From an uncultured bacterium (GTDB lineage Bacteria; Bacillota; Clostridia; Oscillospirales; Oscillospiraceae): a stretch of DNA of 64,000 nt. Both the position numbers and the translations under genes were made by a program. Of this stretch, positions 60,831-64,000 are shown piece by piece; positions within the stretch are counted from its first letter, which is position 1, and each line of letters opens with the position of its first letter. Location: the NCBI GenBank assembly GCA_949293245.1, contig CASFCS010000003.1:1-64000 (forward strand), given 5' to 3'. The notes beneath the pieces were generated by a model. It was not told where the DNA came from. It ran no database searches and saw only the letters and a list, made by a program, of their open reading frames with translations.

Positions 60831-61874
60831 GGCGCTGTTTCGTTGCCTTCCACGGGTACGAAGGGGCGTTGGTACTTTTCTTGCACCCACAAGAAAAGTA
60901 CCCAAAAGAATGGGCATAAGGGGGCGTTCCCCTTTATGAATCCCCCCTTGGCACTTTGCTGCATACTTCTCTTGACCGGCGCTCCGAAACTTTGCCGTGT
61001 CGAATCGTTGGTCGACCGGCCTTCGGCGGCCTGAGTTGGCAGACGAAATACCCTGTCCTTCTTGCAAGGGGCGCCTGGCCGGGAGGTGTTTTGGCGGCTT
61101 GCTCCGTAGGGGCGGCTATCAGCCGCCCGCACCACAATGTGCCAGGACTTACCGGAACCGGTTGAAGTGTGCCGGGCTCCCGTTTTCCACCCCGTCATTG
61201 CGAGGGCCCAACGGGCCCGCGGCAATCCGTTCTCTCTGTTTGGAACGGAGGACGGGGACACGGATTGCCGCGCCAGTGTGCGCACTGGCTCGCAATGACA
61301 GGCGAGGTCCCACCCTGCCACTGCGGCACCGGTGGGGAACCGCCCCCTACGGACGAAAACGAAACCCGGCACGGTTTCCCATCCCCGGGCAGTTCCGGTT
61401 GTCCTGGGAAACAGGCGGCCCCAGGCCGCCCCTACGGCGGAACCGGAACCACCTGCACAAATTGGGGTCCACCCGGTCTCCCCTTTTGTGCGTAGGGGCG
61501 GCTAAAAGCCGCCCGCCGTCCAGTGTGGCCGGGTCTGCCGGTACCCATTGGGACGTATCCGGCCTTCTTCCCTGCGTAGGGGCGGGTTCCAAACCCGCCC
61601 GTGATCCAGGGCAGCCGGGAGTGACAAGCTCCCTTACGCTCGGCCCTTTCCCAGCTTCATCCGTAGGGGGCGATGTCCCCATCGCCCCGCTGGGCCCCCC
61701 CGGCCTCGCCCGCTGGGTAGGGGCGGGTCCCGGACCCGCCCGGAATTCGGCCCGCTCCGGCCCGCCGGGGTCCGCTGGACCCGATGGGCCTCTCTCTGGC
61801 CGCTCGCCTCCCGCCCGGCCAGGGGTGCTCTTTTTCCCTTCCATCCCCGCGAAAGGAGGCTCCGACTTTTAAAA
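60831..61874 (+). repeat. R3, R5 and short palindromes between regulator and kinase, no genes
   Basis: No supported gene. R3 (about 60836-61045) has hairpin GGTACTTTTCTTG/CAAGAAAAGTACC (60871-60902). GTAGGGGCGG...CCGCCC palindromes lie at about 61107-61128, 61493-61520, 61576-61602 and 61718-61742. R5 (61195-61229) and an inverted R5-like segment (about 61261-61300) lie between. The last bases hold the kinase ribosome site (GAAAGGAGG). Confidence 0.75.
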
Positions 61875-63305
61875 ATGAAAAGCATCTACAGCCGACAATT
61901 TATTATGATGGCCGGGATGGTGCTCATCTCCTTTGTGCTGCTGGGGGCCTCCTTCGCCACCCTGAGCTACCAGTACAGCACCACGGAGAAGAAGGACACC
62001 CTGGAGCGCAACGCCAGCTATATTGCCCTGTTTACCACCCGGTCCCTGGCCAGCGGGGCCAACGCCGACGACAGCAATTTCCGGGCCAACCTGGAGGTGC
62101 TGGCCCGGCTGAGCGACTCCAAGGTCATCGTCACCACCCCCGACGGGGTGGTGGCCTTCGCCACCGACGGGCGCTCCGCCACCCTGGGCTACGAGGGGTG
62201 GCAGATTCCCGAGACCATGGTGGACTTTCTTCTGAACACCGGCTCCTATGCCGGCACCTCCACCCTGGGCAGCCTGCTGCCCAAAAACAGCTACGTGGTG
62301 GGCATGCCCATCACCACCACCGTGGCGGGCATGGAGGTGTACCAGGGTCTGGTGTTCGTGTCGGCGGATCTGTCCTATATCACCTCCATGTGGCGGGGTA
62401 TGGCCACCATCTTCCTGGTGACCGCCGGGGTGGTCATCCTCATCGCCTGCATCATCAGCTCCCTCACCTCCCTCCAGCAGGCCCGGCCTCTGAAGGAGAT
62501 GGCCGCCGCCGCCCGGGCCTTCGGCCACGGGGACTTCTCCGTCCGGGTGGACACGGGCAAGCGGGAGGACGAGATCGGCGAGCTGGCGGAGGCCTTCAAC
62601 ACCATGGCCGACTCCCTGGCCAAGAGCGAGGAGCGGCGCAGCGAGTTTATCGCCAACGTCTCCCACGAGCTCAAGACCCCCATGACCACCATCGCCGGCT
62701 TTGCCGACGGCATCCTGGACGGCACCATCCCACCGGCTCAGCAGCGGGAGTATCTCACCATCATCTCCTCGGAGACCCGGCGGCTGTCCCGGCTGGTGCG
62801 CTCCATGCTGGACCTGTCCCGGATGCAGTCCACCGAGGAGCTCACCGCCCAGGAGCGCTTTGACATCAGCGAGATCATGGTCCAGGTCCTCCTGAGCCTG
62901 GAGGGCAAGGTCAACGGCAAGGGGCTGGAGGTGGAGACCGACCTGCCCGACGAGCCGGTGATGGTGTGGGGCGACCCGGACTCCATCACCCAGGTGGGGT
63001 ACAACCTGCTGGACAACGCCATCAAATTCTCCCGGGAGGGGGGCACCCTGGGCATCTCGGTGACCACCCGGGGGGACAAGGCCCTCATCACCGTGTCCGA
63101 CCAGGGGGAGACCATTCCCCCGGAGGAACTGGCCCTCATCTTCGACCGGTTCCACAAGACCGACCGGTCCCGCAGCATGGACCGGGACGGGGTGGGCCTG
63201 GGGCTTTATATCGTCAAGACCATTCTCAACACCCACAAGGAGAACATCACCGTGGAGAGCCAGGACGGGGTGACCCGGTTCACCTTCACCCTGACCCTGG
63301 CCTGA
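61875..63305 (+). CDS. Sensor histidine kinase
   Basis: 476 residues. First membrane helix about 8-30, extracytoplasmic sensor about 35-170, second helix about 176-198, HAMP (about 200-250), HisKA with H in FIANVSHELKTPMTTIAGF, and HATPase with N box (NLLDNAIKFSREGG), SDQGETIP and GVGLGLYIVK. Layout and location suggest it pairs with the OmpR-type regulator at 59895 and may control the HtrA gene that follows. Confidence 0.95.
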   Translation: MKSIYSRQFIMMAGMVLISFVLLGASFATLSYQYSTTEKKDTLERNASYIALFTTRSLASGANADDSNFRANLEVLARLSDSKVIVTTPDGVVAFATDGRSATLGYEGWQIPETMVDFLLNTGSYAGTSTLGSLLPKNSYVVGMPITTTVAGMEVYQGLVFVSADLSYITSMWRGMATIFLVTAGVVILIACIISSLTSLQQARPLKEMAAAARAFGHGDFSVRVDTGKREDEIGELAEAFNTMADSLAKSEERRSEFIANVSHELKTPMTTIAGFADGILDGTIPPAQQREYLTIISSETRRLSRLVRSMLDLSRMQSTEELTAQERFDISEIMVQVLLSLEGKVNGKGLEVETDLPDEPVMVWGDPDSITQVGYNLLDNAIKFSREGGTLGISVTTRGDKALITVSDQGETIPPEELALIFDRFHKTDRSRSMDRDGVGLGLYIVKTILNTHKENITVESQDGVTRFTFTLTLA

Positions 63306-63345
63306 CGGGCCGGCCCGCCCACCGGCGGGCCGAGAGGGAGGGCAC

Positions 63346-64000
63346 ATGGAAAACTATCTCTACCACCGCTGGCCCGGGGCGGAGGAGCGGGAGGCCGGGC
63401 TCAGGGCCCGGGCGGCCCTGGAGCGCCGCCGCCGCTGGGTGAGCGGGGTGTGGCTGGGGCTCTTCTGGGCGGCCATAGCCGCCCTGGCCCTGTCCGCCGC
63501 CCTGATGTGGGCGGCGGAGCACCCCGGAGGGGCAGGGAACATGCCCGGGGGGAGGGACCCGGAGACGCCGGTGCTGTCGGAGGAGACCCGGCTGCCCCCG
63601 GCGGAGCACGGGGTGGATCTGCGGCTGGAGTTTGCCCCGGCGGGGGAGGAGCTCCTCACCGCCGCGGAGATCTACCCCAAAGTGCTCCCCTCGGTGGTGC
63701 TGGTGGAGGCCCTGGGGATAGAGGGCATGTCCACCGGCACCGGGGTGGTCCTCAGCGCCGACGGCTATATCATCACCAATTACCACGTCATTGAAGGCAG
63801 CGCCACCGCCCGGGTGTCCCTGCTGGAGGGCGGGGGGGAGTACGCCGCCTCCCTGGTGGGGTATGACGCCCCCACGGACATCGCCGTGCTGAAGATTGAC
63901 GCCCAGGGCCTCACCCCGGCGGCCTTTGTCAGCTCCCAGGAGCTGAAGGTGGGGGACACGGCCTACGCCATCGGCAACCCCCTGGGGTACCTCACCGGGT
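63346..64000 (+). CDS. HtrA/DegP-type serine protease, 5' part
   Basis: The first ~218 residues of a membrane-anchored HtrA protease, cut by the window end. A basic cytoplasmic start (RRRRW), a membrane helix (about 32-55) and a linker lead to the trypsin-like domain. The catalytic His is in YIITNYHVIEG and the Asp in APTDIAVLKID; YAIGNPLGYLTG is reached at the end. The serine and any PDZ domain lie outside. Likely an envelope quality-control protease, 40 bases after the kinase gene. Confidence 0.9.
   Translation, partial: MENYLYHRWPGAEEREAGLRARAALERRRRWVSGVWLGLFWAAIAALALSAALMWAAEHPGGAGNMPGGRDPETPVLSEETRLPPAEHGVDLRLEFAPAGEELLTAAEIYPKVLPSVVLVEALGIEGMSTGTGVVLSADGYIITNYHVIEGSATARVSLLEGGGEYAASLVGYDAPTDIAVLKIDAQGLTPAAFVSSQELKVGDTAYAIGNPLGYLTG

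Overview
The window looks like chromosomal DNA of a high-GC, spore-lineage Firmicute, most probably an Oscillospiraceae member of the Flavonifractor/Lawsonibacter/Pseudoflavonifractor type. This rests on the DUF2508-bofA pair, a V-type ATPase, Clostridia-style lipoproteins and regulators, and strong G/C third-position bias. The genus is an inference and was not tested.

Layout. 1-660: 3' end of a 5S rRNA and five tRNAs (Asn, CAT-anticodon Met/Ile2, Trp, Asp, Thr). 615-11232: a 10.6 kb element integrated into the tRNA-Thr 3' end, with a tyrosine integrase, cI-like repressor and operator, replication genes, one phage tail protein, a divergent accessory cassette around three operator-like palindromes, and a Uma2 nuclease-like gene. 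No capsid, portal or terminase is visible. 11319-11856: two truncated genes (XRE regulator, histidine kinase) abutting tail to tail. 12200-14341: glycogen synthase with a 220-residue Lys/Ala and Glu/Pro/Ala low-complexity N-terminus. 14697-24008: a type VII secretion locus (FHA membrane protein, EssC, EsaB, four WXG100-like proteins, a lipase-like candidate effector). 24489-35937: hybrid sensor kinase, LUD protein, two lipoproteins with metallopeptidase motifs, rhomboid, DUF2508-bofA, DUF4015 protein, TIM-barrel protein. 36848-46496: a complete V-type ATPase operon (G/H, I, K, E, C, F, A, B, D) whose c-ring subunit carries the Na+ ligands. 46679-54378: XRE membrane regulator, ECF sigma with membrane partner, esterase, ATP-grasp enzyme, DUF4176 protein, solute-binding lipoprotein. 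54488-58487: diguanylate cyclase, then a polar amino-acid ABC transporter behind ArgR-like boxes. 58623-64000: CDF transporter, two-component system, start of an HtrA protease.

The most interesting signal is intergenic. Five long non-coding blocks begin at or next to a stop codon and run in the direction of the upstream gene. Each starts with one or two ~135-bp units built alike: a basal stem, conserved internal strings, and an inner hairpin that differs between copies. The basal stem shows compensatory base changes between copies, as expected of a structured RNA or structured DNA. In three of the five blocks the units are followed, in the same order, by other repeat families. These blocks interrupt the V-ATPase operon between F and A and separate a response regulator from its kinase.
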